Assembly (NCBI GenBank): GCA_016933055.1
Contig: JAFGBS010000009.1
Location: forward strand, 199,590 to 263,589
DNA: 64,000 nt
Source: Promethearchaeota archaeon
GTDB taxonomy: Archaea; Asgardarchaeota; Lokiarchaeia; Sigyniarchaeales; Promethearchaeaceae
Direction: 5' to 3'
How positions within the stretch are numbered: position 1 is the stretch's first letter; each line of letters opens with the position of its first letter. A program made the position numbers and the translations under genes. Below, in pieces: positions 25,914-36,239 of this stretch. The notes under the pieces are model-generated. The model saw only the letters and a list, made by a program, of their open reading frames with translations, ran no database searches and was not told where the DNA came from.

Positions 25914-27008
25914 CTAAAACCAAAATCCAACCCTTTTTTTCCCTATACCCTTGATAAACGTTGGTTCTCCACAATTTTTACAATTGTTCTCCGCATCTAG
26001 ATTAATCGCTGAGACTGTGAAGCCCGTTCTTTCTATTAGGATATTATTGCATTTATGGCAATAAGTATTATTTCCTTTCGAACTATGCACATTGCCTATA
26101 TAAGTATAATATAAACCCGCTGCATGTGCAATATCAAATGCTTTTTCTAGCGTGGTTATAGGAGTTTGTGAATGATTTAGCATCTTATAATCTGGATGGT
26201 ATGCAGAAAAATGTAGGGGTGTTTCAGGACCGAGATTAGCTACAATCCACTCACACATATTCTGAATTTCTATAGGATTATCATTTTCCTCGGGAATAAT
26301 AAGATTAGTTATTTCAATATGCATTCCATGAGATTTCCAGTGTTTTGCAGTATCCAAAACTGGCTGTAAACCCTTGACTTTCGCAACTCGTTTATAAAAA
26401 CTATCATTAAACGCCTTAAAATCAATATTTGCAGCATCTATAACCTTAACTAATTCATCTGATGCTTCTGGAGTTGAAAATCCATTGGTAACTAAAACAG
26501 ATTTTATATTTGCCTTTTTTGCGAGAGAAGCAACATCCATTACATATTCGTGCCATATTGTTGGTTCATTATAGGTAAATGCAATCAATTCACATCCCGA
26601 TTGTTTGATATTCTCAATCAACTCTGAAGGAGTCATTTGAACTAATTTATAGGAGTTATCTTTATACTCTCCTTCCTCACAAATTGCTTTGGATCCATTT
26701 TCATTAGGAAAACACTGGGAAATTGACCAATTTTGGCACATTGTACAATGAAAATTGCATCCCACAGATGCGATCGAATATATATCATGGCCGGGATAGT
26801 AATTATACAAAGGTTTTTTCTCGATTGGATCTATCGAACCTCGGGAGATAAGCGAACCGTATATCAATGTATACAGAGTTCCTGCTTCATTCAAGCGTGT
26901 GGTACAAATACCTCTCTGTTTGTCCCGAATTACGCATCTATGAGCGCATACATTACACTTAACTCTTTTATCATCTAATTTTTGGTATAACATAGCTTCT
27001 TTTTTCAT
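25914..27008 (-). CDS. amrS: Radical SAM enzyme of the AmmeMemoRadiSam system
   Basis: 364 residues. The radical SAM cluster motif CNFHCTMC (Cys84, Cys88, Cys91) follows an N-terminal four-Cys group (Cys18, 21, 25, 35) and precedes a C-terminal CHKC...CKNC zinc-ribbon-like pair. The order and the phrases GSLISRGSIDPIEKKPLYNYYPG and TNGF are those of AmrS/PflA-like proteins, which are usually encoded with AMMECR1 and MEMO proteins. Neither partner is in this window. The reaction of the three-part system is not settled. It is divergent from the TPR gene at 27100. Confidence 0.88.
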   Translation of the reverse strand: MKKEAMLYQKLDDKRVKCNVCAHRCVIRDKQRGICTTRLNEAGTLYTLIYGSLISRGSIDPIEKKPLYNYYPGHDIYSIASVGCNFHCTMCQNWSISQCFPNENGSKAICEEGEYKDNSYKLVQMTPSELIENIKQSGCELIAFTYNEPTIWHEYVMDVASLAKKANIKSVLVTNGFSTPEASDELVKVIDAANIDFKAFNDSFYKRVAKVKGLQPVLDTAKHWKSHGMHIEITNLIIPEENDNPIEIQNMCEWIVANLGPETPLHFSAYHPDYKMLNHSQTPITTLEKAFDIAHAAGLYYTYIGNVHSSKGNNTYCHKCNNILIERTGFTVSAINLDAENNCKNCGEPTFIKGIGKKRVGFWF

Positions 27009-27099
27009 TCTTCCACCAATACATGAAACTATATTTCACTAAAGTTCCTATAAAACAATGATCTGAATCTTATTTATAAGACTATTCGTGAGTTATGCA

Positions 27100-28032
27100 A
27101 TGCCACAAAAAAATAATGAAGCAAAGGGACGGCTTGAACTTATTGAAAAGATTCGAAAAGAAATTGATTCTTTTCCCCATTTAAAAAGAGGTTATAGCAA
27201 AGAGCGGGAAGAGTTAATTGATTTACATCTTACATTAGGCTATTTGTATTCAGATCTGCCAGAGTTCCAAGGGCAATCCTTGCAAGAATTTCTTATTGCA
27301 CACTCCCTCACCAAAGAATTAGGGGATATGGAAAAATTTGCACATATTAACGGGATCATTGCATCTATGTATCTGGCTCAATTAGATTATTCTTCAGCTA
27401 TTTCTTATTATGAAGAATCTATACAACTCCTCAAGACCACTAAATATAACAAAGAAATGATGATTACAAAAAAAGGACTGGGTATTGCTTATCTAAAAAC
27501 TAGGAATGTTGAAAAAGGAGTGCTGAACTTAACGAATGCTGCCGAAATTTGTGTAGATCTGGGCGATATAGATAATTATATGGAAATTATTACGATTTTG
27601 GGAGTATATTATAAGGAACAACAAGAATGGGATACTTTCATAGATATTGAGACTAAGGCACTCAAAATATTACTTGATATGGGGGCAGATGAAGAGATAT
27701 CAAAAGCTTACTTAGATTTAGGGATTGCATATAGCAAATTAAAGAGGAATTCTGAAGCTCTAGCTCAATTTAAACAAACTGTGAACTATGCTATCAAATC
27801 TGAAAGCAATTTGTTAATTTATCAAGGAATAATCATGGTTGCAGAAACCTATTTTCATTTGCGGTATATTGAGGAAGCAAAAAAGGAGTACTTGCAAGCA
27901 CTATCCATGGCGTATTATTTGGGAATGCAAAATGAAGTAAAAAAAACAAAAATGGTACTTCTTACTTTAGGTGCTACGGAAGAGGAATTGCATCTAGCGG
28001 AAAAAACAGGAAAAATGGATGGGAAGAAATGA
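27100..28032 (+). CDS. Tetratricopeptide-repeat protein
   Basis: 310 residues made of about six TPR units of 34-40 residues (for example ISYYEESIQLLKTTKYNKE and AYSKLKRNSEALAQFKQT). No enzymatic domain is attached. It should act as a protein-binding scaffold in the cytoplasm. I use the ATG at 27100 because TTTATAAG (27073-27080) lies about 25 bases upstream; GTG at 27088 would add four residues but start before the expected transcription start. Tail to tail with the coiled-coil gene, 9 bases apart. Confidence 0.82.
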   Translation: MPQKNNEAKGRLELIEKIRKEIDSFPHLKRGYSKEREELIDLHLTLGYLYSDLPEFQGQSLQEFLIAHSLTKELGDMEKFAHINGIIASMYLAQLDYSSAISYYEESIQLLKTTKYNKEMMITKKGLGIAYLKTRNVEKGVLNLTNAAEICVDLGDIDNYMEIITILGVYYKEQQEWDTFIDIETKALKILLDMGADEEISKAYLDLGIAYSKLKRNSEALAQFKQTVNYAIKSESNLLIYQGIIMVAETYFHLRYIEEAKKEYLQALSMAYYLGMQNEVKKTKMVLLTLGATEEELHLAEKTGKMDGKK

Positions 28033-28041
28033 CTTCCTATC

Positions 28042-29670
28042 CTATCGATATTTGTGTAATTCTGACAAATAATTTTGTTCCATACGATCATTTGCCAACC
28101 CTTTTAATTTTAGGGATGCAAACCCTTCCTTCATCAGTTTCTCTATTCCATCAATTTTGAATAGATTCATCTTCTCAATAGTGAATTCAAAATTACTCCG
28201 AATTTTCATGTCTTCCTCTATAATTTTAGAAAGTTTTTGGTTTAATTCCACAAAACCCTCACTTAATGGGCTAATTGAGAGATTTGGGTCTACAAAGCCA
28301 GGAAATGCAAACACAATGCGTTCGTCTCCTCGTTTATTCTTTAGAAGACCTGCATATACTGGCATAAAAATCCGGATGACGGGCGTAGATATATTGGAAA
28401 TTCTATCTTCCAATCCCCATTTTAAGATTAAATGTTTATCTTTTTCACAAGCTTCCATTTTCTTAGTGATAATGTTTTGTATCTCCTTGAGATTTTCCGT
28501 TAGTTTGACTTGTAATTGTTCTAATTCGGTTATTCGAGCCTCCTTTTCTTCCAAGAGCCTCTTAATTCGTGCATTTCGCTCAGAAAGATTTTTCTTAAGT
28601 TCAAATTCTTTATCCTTATATTCATTCTGAATTCTTTTATCAATCGCTTCAATTTCTGTAGTTTTTTCTTGGATTTTTTGACGTAGTATTTCAATTTTTA
28701 CTCCCAGATCATGCTTGATTTTTTCGAGAATTTCCAAATGTTTCGCAGCAGAAAGGATCGCTCTATCAACAGGTTGCTTTTTAAAATAATCCGTATCTAA
28801 AAACATCTTCAATCCTTGAGAACCATTTACAAAGAGCTCATTTAACGGGAAGAAAAATCCTCCCACTTTTTCTAAAATCGCTTTCTTCTCTTGTAAACTC
28901 ACAATATCCAAATGATTCCGTAATTGTTTGAGACTATTTTCCACACTTTCTGGGGTTATAGAATTTTGTTCCTTGGAGATTGCAGCCTTAAACCTTAATT
29001 CTTCATCTTTTGCTTGTACTCGGAGTTCTGTTGCCCATTCTTCAAAGGGTTTTGAAAGTAATAATTTTAAATCATTCCATCGAATTCTATTTCCATTAGT
29101 TTCCTTTACGTAAAATCGGAATAATTCTGATAATTCAAGTGTTTTTTCCACCGAGTATTTACTTTCCAATAGCGTATATTCAGCTAATGATTCTGTACGC
29201 ATAAAACTGATAAGTTTCGCTAAACCGTCAATTAATCTCGGGTTCATCATCCCTTCAATGAAAATATCCTTAAATTCTTCCGTTTCTTCTTCTTCAATTT
29301 CACCTAATTTAAATTTACGACCTCTTTCCGTGTATAATATTATGTCTTGAATGATATCTAAAATCTCATCTTGGGTGCGATTTTCAATATTTCGCAAAAT
29401 ATGCCCAATAATTGCTTGTCGAGGCGGATTATTTATTTTTAAATTCATATTACAAATACCGACATCGTCAAATACAATATGAGTTGAAGAATCTCCTGAT
29501 ACTATAATTAATGGCCACGCTAATCGAGAAAAACTGTCAAAGCTTTCATCTGCTTTTTTTTGGTCAAGCAGCATCTTAAACCCAATAACATAGTCACCAG
29601 GAGTATCTACTAACGGACCAGCACTGGATTTCATAAACGGAAGAAATTTTTGATTACCATGAATCGACAT
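28042..29670 (-). CDS. Unknown protein with a central coiled coil
   Basis: 542 residues, not recognised. It has a globular N-terminal part (1 to about 210) with alternating hydrophobic strands and acidic EEEETEEF, a helical middle, a long heptad-rich coiled coil (about 310-400, IEILRQKIQEKTTEIEAI and later repeats), and a globular C-terminal part with IRIFMPVYAGLLKNKRGDE and FAFPGFVDP. The ends flanking a coiled coil suggest a dimeric scaffold. It has no Walker, zinc or membrane motif, so function is open. Confidence 0.7.
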   Translation of the reverse strand: MSIHGNQKFLPFMKSSAGPLVDTPGDYVIGFKMLLDQKKADESFDSFSRLAWPLIIVSGDSSTHIVFDDVGICNMNLKINNPPRQAIIGHILRNIENRTQDEILDIIQDIILYTERGRKFKLGEIEEEETEEFKDIFIEGMMNPRLIDGLAKLISFMRTESLAEYTLLESKYSVEKTLELSELFRFYVKETNGNRIRWNDLKLLLSKPFEEWATELRVQAKDEELRFKAAISKEQNSITPESVENSLKQLRNHLDIVSLQEKKAILEKVGGFFFPLNELFVNGSQGLKMFLDTDYFKKQPVDRAILSAAKHLEILEKIKHDLGVKIEILRQKIQEKTTEIEAIDKRIQNEYKDKEFELKKNLSERNARIKRLLEEKEARITELEQLQVKLTENLKEIQNIITKKMEACEKDKHLILKWGLEDRISNISTPVIRIFMPVYAGLLKNKRGDERIVFAFPGFVDPNLSISPLSEGFVELNQKLSKIIEEDMKIRSNFEFTIEKMNLFKIDGIEKLMKEGFASLKLKGLANDRMEQNYLSELHKYR

Positions 29671-29795
29671 TTTAACCTACTACTCCAGTTATTTTAGAAT
29701 TATGAAAATCACAGCTTAAAAAATTTTAAGGTTGTGATCTCAGTATCCCTTTGGATTGAAATAGAAAAAAGAAGGTAAATATTTAGTGATTATTG

Positions 29796-30608
29796 TTAAG
29801 ATTGAAGTATAAAATTTGCTAGGGCGATCAATAACAATCCCAATAATATGATGAGAGGAGGTAAGAACGCTTGGATTAGAGCAGATCCTCCAAATTTAAG
29901 TAGTGGTTGCACAGATCTACCCACATAGTATATAATAATTCCTAAACCATTTAACACCGAAGATTTTCGAATTATTCCTACGGACTTTGCAGCTAAATAA
30001 AAGAAAATACAAGGAAGTGCAAAGTTTAGAATAGGAAGTAGCACATAATTTAAATAGAACAAACCCACTGGATAACTGTCGCCAAATATAGGTGCTGGTT
30101 TGATAGTTACTGGAGGACTAATTCCCAATACATCCTGATAATATTTCGGATCCACAACATATTCGGGAGGTAACCATAATACCGAGGACGCTATCAGAAT
30201 CACTATAGTAGGAAGAACATACGCCATTAATTTATGTAGAGTCGTTTCCTTTGTGAATAATAGTGTAGCGAGAATTCCTACCACCATAGATGCAGCTAAC
30301 CACCCTGTAAATGATGCAAAACGATATATCACAATTGGTAAATTTGATCCAGCTTCTATTTGAGTCAACCAGATTCCCATATAGAAGTCATATATAATGA
30401 ACAATCCCCGACTGATAGACAAAAACAAAAAGAATAAACTAAAATAAAACCAATACAACTTCTTCGTTTTCCGAAACCGAATGAACATGAAATAACAAAA
30501 CATCAGGAACAAATATCCAATTATCACAAAAAATAATGCTAATGAAAGTGAATCGACTACGCTTAAAAATGGAACATCAAGTGGGATCTGCAAGATCATT
30601 TTTTTCAC
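29796..30608 (-). CDS. Seven-span membrane protein of unknown function
   Basis: 270 residues with about seven hydrophobic segments (about 15-40, 50-72, 90-115, 125-145, 170-195, 207-225, 237-265) and few charges between them. The first loop is basic (RFRKTKK), placing it in the cytoplasm. No family motif is visible; a sensor-type 7TM receptor fold is possible but unproven. It lies head to head with the large secreted protein gene at 30823, 214 bases apart. Confidence 0.7.
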   Translation of the reverse strand: MKKMILQIPLDVPFLSVVDSLSLALFFVIIGYLFLMFCYFMFIRFRKTKKLYWFYFSLFFLFLSISRGLFIIYDFYMGIWLTQIEAGSNLPIVIYRFASFTGWLAASMVVGILATLLFTKETTLHKLMAYVLPTIVILIASSVLWLPPEYVVDPKYYQDVLGISPPVTIKPAPIFGDSYPVGLFYLNYVLLPILNFALPCIFFYLAAKSVGIIRKSSVLNGLGIIIYYVGRSVQPLLKFGGSALIQAFLPPLIILLGLLLIALANFILQS

Positions 30609-30822
30609 CTACTTTTTATTTATTTAATTTCCTTAACCATTATTTATCTTTATTTGCATTCTCGTCTATGGAATTCAATTAGAACCCAGTAATCGAAAAT
30701 GATCGAACGAAATAGTTTAAATTTCAAAATAAATATGCCTAATGCATATAGGGACTACTAAAACCAAACGTCTTTAGACCCGTATGATTATTCATTGAAA
30801 TGGAAATCGGAGCCAAATCAGA

Positions 30823-33468
30823 TTGAAAAAAAAAATTCATCAATCCCTTATTGTTGTCGGTCTTTGTATCTTAATTATGGGGAATATTGTTCTAATCGGA
30901 ACAAATCCAAATCAATCCTTCCAGTCACCACGAAATGAAAAGCATCCCTCAACATCCACATTAGGAATAAATCTAAGCCCATTCTTTGCCCATCTAGAAG
31001 AGGATATGGAGTTATACCTTCAATTAAATGACAGTGTTGATGGGTATAATGAAGACTTTTTCCATCACGCCTTTACAAATAACGCTGGTTTTTCCATTAC
31101 AGATTACACTCATTATGCAAGTGACCTCATTTATTTTCTACTGGGTTTTAAAAATACTCTTGCGGATTTTGAAACAATCGATTATACAAACACTCCATTA
31201 TGGGATTCTTCAGATGGAGGATTTTTCACATCCATGGATAGGACTTTAACAGCTATCTCTGAAGAAAAGACAGTATTTGATAATTTACTTTATATACTTG
31301 CTCTATTAGAGGGAACTGAATACCTTGGTAATCCCACAAATTTAGTGGGAAAGATCACTACTCAATGGAACGCTATAGTAAATGAATTCTGGGATGATAC
31401 TAATAATGCTTTTGATCATTCTACAGAAATTCTTACCGAACGATATGCGAGTGATAATTTCTTAGGAGCTTTCGTGGCATTTTCCATAAGTAAATCCTCA
31501 TTGTTTACTAACACCTTTCGGAATCAAGTTAAACAGTATGGGTTAGATATAATGACAGGATTTGCAAGTTCTATGTATGATAGTGTCAGTGGAAGGGAAA
31601 GTTTTTATAATACCAGCGATTTGACAAATGTTGCGACTTCAGATTACAAATATCTTTATTCCAATGCCTTAGGTATACTTGCTTTATTGGAATACAATAT
31701 CCAAAATGGATATGAAAAAAATTCTATCGAAGTTCAACAAGCAGAATATATTTGGAGATTTCTAAATCAGAAGTTCTTCAATTCTACTTATAATATGTAT
31801 ATGACGGAAACCAATTTTAATGGTAATATTCTACGCGATTGGGATTTATATCTTCTTGAAAATGCTTGGATGATGAAATCAACTCTGAACTTATTCAAAC
31901 ACACTGGTAATACGACCTATTACGACAAAGCTATGGAATTATTCAATGGTATTGAACACAATATCTATGATTCAGTAAATGGTGGATACAATACTTTAAT
32001 CGGTTCTTCTGTGAAAACTTTGGATAGCTATAGTATGCTCTTGTACACATTACAGGACTTCTATAATATTTTCACTCAATCGGAGATCAATGTGGTTCTA
32101 AACCAAACCGAATATATCTATCAAATTGATGAAGTATTGAACTTCACCTTATCTTATAACATAACGATGGAATTTTCATATCCTGCTGTAGGTGAGTCAT
32201 GGACAATTTCAGCACCCATCGAAAATGCTAGTATAAAATATATATTGCGCTATGCAGAAAATAATACCATCATCAGCATTAATACAAGTACTACAAATGC
32301 GTATGGTCAACATCTATTTTTGTATGATATCACCAATTTAACCTCCCTATATGATTACAAATTAAATATTTTATGCAATCGAACCGGATTTAATGCGGGA
32401 ACTACTGTATTCCAGTTGCCATTATCCTCTGGTATTGATATTACGAAAATAACTCCCTTGTTTGATATCTTGCATCAAGGAGAAAGTGCTTTGATAAATA
32501 TCACCTACACCAGCTCTCGTCCAGATGATATTGATGCAATAACAACTACTTCTGGAGAAAATTTCGTAGAACAATCCAGTACCAGACACATCATAAAACG
32601 TGAAGATGAAATCGAGGGAAAAATAGAAAGTTCGATCATAACCAATATCACTGTTCGTGGAAATGCGGAATTGGGAAATCAATTCTTAGAAATTATTGTA
32701 TTAAATAACATTTCGGAAAGCATTTATTTGGAAAAATATGAATTAGAAATCTATTCTACGATCGAAGTAGTGTCGATTTTGGTGGATCAATATCTTGTAG
32801 CGTTTAGTTCGGTTGATGTGATACTGACTCTGCGGAATCATCGTAGACTAGAAAATGAATCCTTAAATATTGAAATAAACGGTTCTGCATTTGTGTATTC
32901 GAATTTTTCGGTTCAAGATATTGCCCCTCAATCCGTTAAAAATATCGTGTTATCCCTTACCCCTAATGAGAACACCAAAATGGGACCCTTACATTTTATG
33001 CTGACTATCTGGAGATTTAGTATTAATATTTATTCTCAGGAATTTACCATTAATGCCGTTCCTGAGGTAGATATTTTAGAAATCAATTCGGACAATTTGA
33101 AAGTCATTCAAGGGCAATCACCCACAGTAACTATACGGCTTTTTAACTACAACGAGTCTGTTAAACAAATACGAGTTACTTCAAATGGGAATGAAGTCTT
33201 AAACAGAGTCGTCCCGACTGGAGAATCACTCATACAAGTAAATATGGCTAAACCTATCCGTAATCCCTATAACATTGGAGAATTAATATATGAATTAAAC
33301 ATTTATGATAGTTTAGGAAATTTGCTTGCGACAAAAGTAATCACGGTAGACATAAAACCATCTCCTCTAAATATATTCCTATTTTATGTACTACCTATTC
33401 TCATACCCATTGGAGTAGTGGTCTACTTCAAATACAAGGAATCAGAACAAAATAAACGAATGAAATAA
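30823..33468 (+). CDS. Large secreted, membrane-anchored protein with an alpha/alpha-toroid-like domain
   Basis: 881 residues. A signal peptide occupies about 1-28 (SLIVVGLCILIMGNIVLIG). Residues about 50-420 are helical repeats with DGGFFTS, NAFDHSTE, NAWMMKSTLNLF and DSVNGGYNT, resembling six-hairpin or thioredoxin-domain-associated glycosidase folds (AGE/YyaL-like). Residues about 430-850 are beta-rich, Ig-like. A single span (about 855-875) and a short basic tail close it. Many N-x-S/T sites suggest glycosylation outside the cell. The start is TTG. A glycan-binding or degrading surface protein is likely; catalytic residues cannot be assigned. The next gene begins 15 bases after its stop, so they form an operon. 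Confidence 0.72.
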   Translation: MKKKIHQSLIVVGLCILIMGNIVLIGTNPNQSFQSPRNEKHPSTSTLGINLSPFFAHLEEDMELYLQLNDSVDGYNEDFFHHAFTNNAGFSITDYTHYASDLIYFLLGFKNTLADFETIDYTNTPLWDSSDGGFFTSMDRTLTAISEEKTVFDNLLYILALLEGTEYLGNPTNLVGKITTQWNAIVNEFWDDTNNAFDHSTEILTERYASDNFLGAFVAFSISKSSLFTNTFRNQVKQYGLDIMTGFASSMYDSVSGRESFYNTSDLTNVATSDYKYLYSNALGILALLEYNIQNGYEKNSIEVQQAEYIWRFLNQKFFNSTYNMYMTETNFNGNILRDWDLYLLENAWMMKSTLNLFKHTGNTTYYDKAMELFNGIEHNIYDSVNGGYNTLIGSSVKTLDSYSMLLYTLQDFYNIFTQSEINVVLNQTEYIYQIDEVLNFTLSYNITMEFSYPAVGESWTISAPIENASIKYILRYAENNTIISINTSTTNAYGQHLFLYDITNLTSLYDYKLNILCNRTGFNAGTTVFQLPLSSGIDITKITPLFDILHQGESALINITYTSSRPDDIDAITTTSGENFVEQSSTRHIIKREDEIEGKIESSIITNITVRGNAELGNQFLEIIVLNNISESIYLEKYELEIYSTIEVVSILVDQYLVAFSSVDVILTLRNHRRLENESLNIEINGSAFVYSNFSVQDIAPQSVKNIVLSLTPNENTKMGPLHFMLTIWRFSINIYSQEFTINAVPEVDILEINSDNLKVIQGQSPTVTIRLFNYNESVKQIRVTSNGNEVLNRVVPTGESLIQVNMAKPIRNPYNIGELIYELNIYDSLGNLLATKVITVDIKPSPLNIFLFYVLPILIPIGVVVYFKYKESEQNKRMK

Positions 33469-33482
33469 AAAAGTGATTTAAT

Positions 33483-35174
33483 ATGAATAAGAAAAGGATC
33501 GCCTACATCTTTCTTTTAGTTGGATTATTAGGCTTAATCGGTAGTGTCTGGGGAATACCATGCATTAATCAAATCTCAGGTTCAAATATTAATAATCCCT
33601 CATATGCAGAATTATCAAATTCTACTATAATTTATACCCATGAAGTTGATCGAGTTATTGAACCATTTGAAGTATCCGTTAATTTATCATCTACTTATCC
33701 TGATGCGACCAAGGTTGAAATGACCATTTATTATTCTAATGCAACGGATATAAATTATACTCTCACTGAAGTTTCTAATATTTGGAGCTATTCCCTTTAT
33801 TTTGAACCGAATGCCCCGCTAGGACAACAATCCTTTCAGTTGTTTGTATATGAGGGAGTAATCTTGTCGGATCAAAGCTACATTCAATTCTTTGAAATAA
33901 AAAATAGTGCTCCTAAAATAGGAATCTCATTATCCCATTCAGAAATTTATAGGAATGAGACATTATTCTTCAATGTCACCCCAATGGATGCAGAAGATTC
34001 GTTCTCAACCCTAACGTGGTCTTGGCAAATATTGTATCAAAGTCTGGTAATCAATTCCTCAGCGGGAAATAAACAAATTTCAGATCTTAGTCACTTCTTT
34101 CCATCAACACTTGCGAATAATCGTCTAGGAGAATATTCCTTAAAAGGTACGATATCCGACTCAGATGGTGCAATAACCACGAATACAGTGAATTTTACAG
34201 TTTTAAATAATGCACCAATCATTACCGCCTATAATATCACCTTTCTAAATAATGAATCCCAAATCTTACGAGATACCGAACATTTTAATTTGAAAGTCAA
34301 TGTTTCTGACGTTGAAGTCGCACCTAACAATATATTTTTGAAAATTCACTTGTATGGACCCTCGGATACATTTATTGATCGATCTGGTAGAATGACTCGT
34401 AGTTCTCCTTGGAATTTTGATGGAAATATCAGTTTACCTTTATCAGTTCCAACTGGTCAATACACCGGTGAGATTATAGCATACGAGACCATAAATGATA
34501 TAGAATATAATACTAGTACTTCATTTACATTTTCTTTGTTGAACAACATTCCCAATGCTTCTGCTATCAGTTTTACATTAAATGATAGAATTCCTACGGG
34601 TAGTGGATTACGTTTTAAAGAGTTTGAGAAAATCACTTTCAAAATTAACGTAACAGATGTTGATCCTGAGGGTATTGAGATAATTCAAATATTATTAATC
34701 CCTATCCCTGGAGAAGAAGAATTGTTTTTTTCATTCAGAAATCCAGAAAATGATGTTTTGGAATTCACAATCTACGCTAAAGACTTGCCGTATGGTCAGT
34801 GGGTCACATGGATTTATGTGATTGATTCTGATGGCGAGAGAATCCAAAGTGCTGTATCCTATTCTTTTGATATCATTCAAGATCGTTTTCCCAAAATTCT
34901 CCCGTGGATAATGCTGTTAGTAGGAGCAGTGGTTGCTTTTGGAATAGCTATGGCTTTCCTAGGAACTCGGTATATTTCTCTACGTCGAGATTTTGATAAC
35001 TTACTTTCCCGTTCGGGAGAATACAAAAAATCAGAATCCGTACCAAAAAAAGTGGAACCAGAAACTCCCTCTCCTAAAAAAGAACAATCAAAAACCGCTG
35101 ATAAATCCTCGGTCACAATAAAGAAATCCCCTACTAAAAAGCATAAATTATTTCGAGAGATTAAGAAAAAATAA
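33483..35174 (+). CDS. Secreted surface protein with Ig/cadherin-like repeats and a cytoplasmic Lys-rich tail
   Basis: 563 residues. It has a signal segment (about 1-25), then three or four repeats of about 100 residues each with the Ig-like pattern (NSAPKIGISLSHSEIYRNET, NNAPIITAY, NNIPNASAI open successive repeats), a membrane span near 477-495 (LLVGAVVAFGIAMAF), and a long Lys/Pro/Ser tail that stays in the cytoplasm. Its repeats open with the common PKD/cadherin-like APxI. It follows the large toroid protein in one operon, so they may form a surface complex. No enzymatic motif is seen. Confidence 0.72.
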   Translation: MNKKRIAYIFLLVGLLGLIGSVWGIPCINQISGSNINNPSYAELSNSTIIYTHEVDRVIEPFEVSVNLSSTYPDATKVEMTIYYSNATDINYTLTEVSNIWSYSLYFEPNAPLGQQSFQLFVYEGVILSDQSYIQFFEIKNSAPKIGISLSHSEIYRNETLFFNVTPMDAEDSFSTLTWSWQILYQSLVINSSAGNKQISDLSHFFPSTLANNRLGEYSLKGTISDSDGAITTNTVNFTVLNNAPIITAYNITFLNNESQILRDTEHFNLKVNVSDVEVAPNNIFLKIHLYGPSDTFIDRSGRMTRSSPWNFDGNISLPLSVPTGQYTGEIIAYETINDIEYNTSTSFTFSLLNNIPNASAISFTLNDRIPTGSGLRFKEFEKITFKINVTDVDPEGIEIIQILLIPIPGEEELFFSFRNPENDVLEFTIYAKDLPYGQWVTWIYVIDSDGERIQSAVSYSFDIIQDRFPKILPWIMLLVGAVVAFGIAMAFLGTRYISLRRDFDNLLSRSGEYKKSESVPKKVEPETPSPKKEQSKTADKSSVTIKKSPTKKHKLFREIKKK

Positions 35175-35189
35175 ATTTTTTTCCCAATT

Positions 35190-36110
35190 TTACGATAGGA
35201 TTTTCTTTAAATCAAAAATGATTTTTCCTAATTTTCCCCCGTAATTTCCTGCGCTAATCTTTACTACGGATGGATTGGTGCATAAACTAGTAATTCCCTC
35301 TTTCATAGCAAGTTCTACCCGCTTTTGGGTAAAGCCGTTGATGATGAACTCATATCCTGTTTGTGCAGTACTTGGGACATTGCTATTGTCAATTTGATCC
35401 CGTAATACTGGGGAAAGGATTTCGTTGGTTGAAGCAGAAAGAAACTTGTATTTTGAACCAACTTTACTCGGACTTCGAACGAATCCGCCTGGAAAAGGTA
35501 ACACAATTCCTTCTATATCGTTCATTTTGGTAACTGCTTGTTGACATGCAGTAATTATTTCAGATGTGTTATTTGAGAACACCAAAAAATTCCCTCCTGC
35601 AATAATTTTGGTCACTTTAAAGGACTCTTGAATAGTAAAATACCCGTCCATCATCGGTATTTTCCATAGAGGTAGAAACTCACCTTTCCATTTTAGTTCG
35701 TTCTTTTGTTCAAAACCATCACCAAAAAACTTAAGTTTATAGCCAGTTTTAACCGAAAATGTTTTATCGTTTAAGACATCTTCTGGAAACCAATCAAAAC
35801 AAGCAGTACTAGCACTGGTTAGAACGCATTGTCCTATCCGATTTAATAACACCTCGTCAACTTTCTCTTTTTTTTGAATACAGAATATTACAGACACTCC
35901 AGGGCGATGATCGGGTGTTTCAGTGGAGTCATAGACTTTATCGATTCCAGCTTCGCAATCACAATGGATAGTGGATGTTGCGTAACCCGTAACATTTGCA
36001 GCAGCGACTTTCGCTAATTCTATACTATCCGCTGTTATTAGAATTCGTGAACCATACAGACGAAATCCCTCCGCATAGGTTTCCTCAATTTCAACGTGAT
36101 TTAGTATCAT
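35190..36110 (-). CDS. ftr: Formylmethanofuran:tetrahydromethanopterin formyltransferase
   Basis: 306 residues, normal length. The N-terminal VEIEETYAEGF and RILITADS match Ftr, and CEAGIDKVY, TPDHRPGVSVIF and RIGQCVLTSASTACFD are near-diagnostic. Ftr moves a formyl group between methanofuran and tetrahydromethanopterin in the archaeal C1 pathway. The next-step cyclohydrolase (Mch) is at 45751. It is tail to tail with the surface-protein operon, 15 bases apart. Neither Fmd/Fwd nor Mtd/Mer is in the window, so the direction of use (formate assimilation, C1 oxidation) is not known. Confidence 0.93.
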   Translation of the reverse strand: MILNHVEIEETYAEGFRLYGSRILITADSIELAKVAAANVTGYATSTIHCDCEAGIDKVYDSTETPDHRPGVSVIFCIQKKEKVDEVLLNRIGQCVLTSASTACFDWFPEDVLNDKTFSVKTGYKLKFFGDGFEQKNELKWKGEFLPLWKIPMMDGYFTIQESFKVTKIIAGGNFLVFSNNTSEIITACQQAVTKMNDIEGIVLPFPGGFVRSPSKVGSKYKFLSASTNEILSPVLRDQIDNSNVPSTAQTGYEFIINGFTQKRVELAMKEGITSLCTNPSVVKISAGNYGGKLGKIIFDLKKILS

Positions 36111-36239
36111 ATTGGTAACTTGCCTAATTTTTTTTAAATAAACACAAAATATTACCTAATTTAAATAATCCATCACTAAGTTGAGAGGATAGAATTAAAA
36201 AACTATCTTTATACTCCCTTGAATAATTAAGCTAGTATA

